A DNA stretch of 6,556 bases from Tepidimonas sp. (GTDB lineage: Bacteria > Pseudomonadota > Gammaproteobacteria > Burkholderiales > Burkholderiaceae_C): positions 1 to 6,556 of the forward strand of contig JANWZF010000094.1 of assembly GCA_025054905.1 (NCBI GenBank). The letters are read 5' to 3'. The translations under genes and the position numbers were made by a program. Each line of letters starts with the position of its first letter. The first letter of the stretch is position 1. Positions 5,393-6,556 of this stretch are shown here, piece after piece. The notes beneath the pieces are model-generated. The model did no database searches. It saw nothing but the letters and a program-made list of their open reading frames with translations, and was not told where the DNA came from.

Positions 5393-6556
5393 TCAGGGTT
5401 GTGTCAGCGCGGCCAGAAAGCCGGGCGCAAAGTGCGCGTCGATCAGATCGGCCAGCCCGTCGAAAACCGCCTCCAGCGCGCGCGCCGGCGCCCCAAGCAG
5501 CGCGCGCAGCACGGCACCATCTTCAAACAGACCATGCAGGTACAGGCCCAGCACGTTGCCCGAGGCGTTGTGCCAAGCCAGCCCGGGCAGCACCTCGCCC
5601 ACACGCGCGCCGCGCTGCACCATCGAGGGGTGGGGCACGGTGCGGCCGTGGTGGATTTCGTAGCCCTGCACCGTCAGGCCGCTGAGCGCCGCCCACGGGC
5701 CCGCCAGCGATCCCAGCGTGCAGCGGGTACGGCGCACGGTTTTGGTGGGCTCAAACTCCGTCACCAGCGGCAGCAGCCCCAGGCCCGCGGCGTTGCCATC
5801 GATGCCGTGAGGGTCGATCAACGCTTCGCCCAGCATCTGCAGGCCACCGCAGATGCCCAGCACCGCCCCACCGCGGGCGGCATGTGCGGCGATCGCCGCA
5901 TCCAGCCCCTGCTTGCGCAACCAAGCCAAGTCGGCCGCCGTCGCTTTGGAGCCGGGCAGGATGATCCAGTCCGCACCGGCGCAATCGGCGGGCGTGCGCG
6001 CCCAGATCAGCCGCACGCCCGGGCAGTGCTTCAGGGGTTGGAATTCATCCAGGTTGCTGATGCGCGGATATGCGACGATGGCCACGGTCAGGCGCAGCGG
6101 CCCCTGACCCGCCTGGCTGCGGTCGTCGAACACCCCATCCTCCTCGGGCAGGCCATGCTGCCAACGCATCGGCAGCGTGGCCACCACCGGCACACCGGTG
6201 AGGGCCTGCAGCTGCTGGGGGGCTGGCTCCAACAGCGCCGCATCGCCGCGGAATTTGTTGAGCACGAAGCCGCGCAGCCGGGACCGCAGATCGGGCGGCA
6301 GCAGCGCCCAGGTCCCGTACAGGTGCGCGAACGCGCCGCCGCGATCGATGTCGGTCACCAACAGGGCCTTGGCCTGCGCGTGACGCACCACCGCGAGGTT
6401 GACCAGGTCGGTGTCCTGCAGGTTGATTTCGGCGGGCGAGCCGGCCCCCTCCATCAGGATCAGGTCGTACCGCGCGCGCAGCGCATCGAGCGCCTGCCGC
6501 ACCGCCGGCCAGACCTGGGCGCTGCGCTGGCGCCACGGCAGAGCCGACAGGGCCGC
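5393..6556 (-). CDS. cobQ: Cobyric acid synthase, glutamine-hydrolysing (5' end outside window)
   Basis: The frame is open from the right window edge to the TGA at 5395-5393, giving 387 visible residues. Full-length CobQ has about 480-500, so roughly the first 100, including the ATP-binding P-loop, are missing. The enzyme amidates four carboxylates of adenosylcobyrinic acid a,c-diamide, using glutamine and ATP, to form adenosylcobyric acid. Visible parts (numbered from the edge) are the end of the synthetase domain, with YDLILMEGAGSPAEINL (30-46), LLVTDIDRGGAFAHLYGT (66-83), GFVLNKFRGD (96-105) and AYPRISNLDEFQPL (162-175). A class I glutamine amidotransferase domain follows, with WIILPGSKATAADL (197-210), the nucleophile in GICGGLQMLGEAL (Cys236), GYEIHHGRT (298-306) and the catalytic histidine in GLYLHGLFED (His341). 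The glutamine-hydrolysing Cys and His are intact. A GTG at 6502 is an internal codon, because the upstream frame stays open and matches the family. It leads into cobT 46 nt downstream. Confidence 0.96.
   Translation of the reverse strand, partial: AALSALPWRQRSAQVWPAVRQALDALRARYDLILMEGAGSPAEINLQDTDLVNLAVVRHAQAKALLVTDIDRGGAFAHLYGTWALLPPDLRSRLRGFVLNKFRGDAALLEPAPQQLQALTGVPVVATLPMRWQHGLPEEDGVFDDRSQAGQGPLRLTVAIVAYPRISNLDEFQPLKHCPGVRLIWARTPADCAGADWIILPGSKATAADLAWLRKQGLDAAIAAHAARGGAVLGICGGLQMLGEALIDPHGIDGNAAGLGLLPLVTEFEPTKTVRRTRCTLGSLAGPWAALSGLTVQGYEIHHGRTVPHPSMVQRGARVGEVLPGLAWHNASGNVLGLYLHGLFEDGAVLRALLGAPARALEAVFDGLADLIDAHFAPGFLAALTQP

Overview
The window is GC-rich (visibly well above 60% G+C) bacterial DNA. 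Every gene I can support lies on the minus strand, so transcription runs from right to left. The protein families, the gene order, and the strong pairing of a DUF4212 small subunit with a VC_2705-type large symporter suggest a betaproteobacterium of the order Burkholderiales (Comamonadaceae-like). That placement is inferred from gene content and composition, not from any marker gene.

Right part (about 6556 down to 2667): a late cobalamin (vitamin B12) biosynthesis run, read in the order cobQ (5' end cut off by the window edge), cobT, cobS, cobC. CobQ amidates the corrin ring to cobyric acid. CobT makes alpha-ribazole phosphate from dimethylbenzimidazole. CobS joins GDP-activated cobinamide to alpha-ribazole (phosphate). 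CobC is the histidine-phosphatase-type enzyme that removes the remaining phosphate. Together they cover corrin amidation plus nucleotide-loop assembly. The cobU/cobP activation enzyme is not in the window and may lie beyond the right edge. Gaps are 46 nt (cobQ-cobT), 162 nt (cobT-cobS, unusually wide) and 4 nt (cobS-cobC, TTG start). A modest terminator-like hairpin overlaps the cobC stop.

Left part (about 2646 down to 1): a 142-nt leader with several GC-rich hairpins, then a two-gene sodium:solute symporter unit. This is a small DUF4212 membrane subunit followed 16 nt later by a 617-residue SSS-family permease. The permease has a soluble insertion of roughly 110 residues that carries an EF-hand-like acidic loop. 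A strong rho-independent terminator follows it. Only 21 nt beyond the terminator T-run begins an unrecognised small membrane protein gene that runs off the left edge.

No mobile element, RNA gene, CRISPR array or cobalamin riboswitch was recognised. I see no clear case for a wholly new system. The most unusual items are the acidic insertion in the symporter, the orphan membrane gene behind the terminator, the alternative hairpins in the symporter leader, and the wide cobT-cobS gap.
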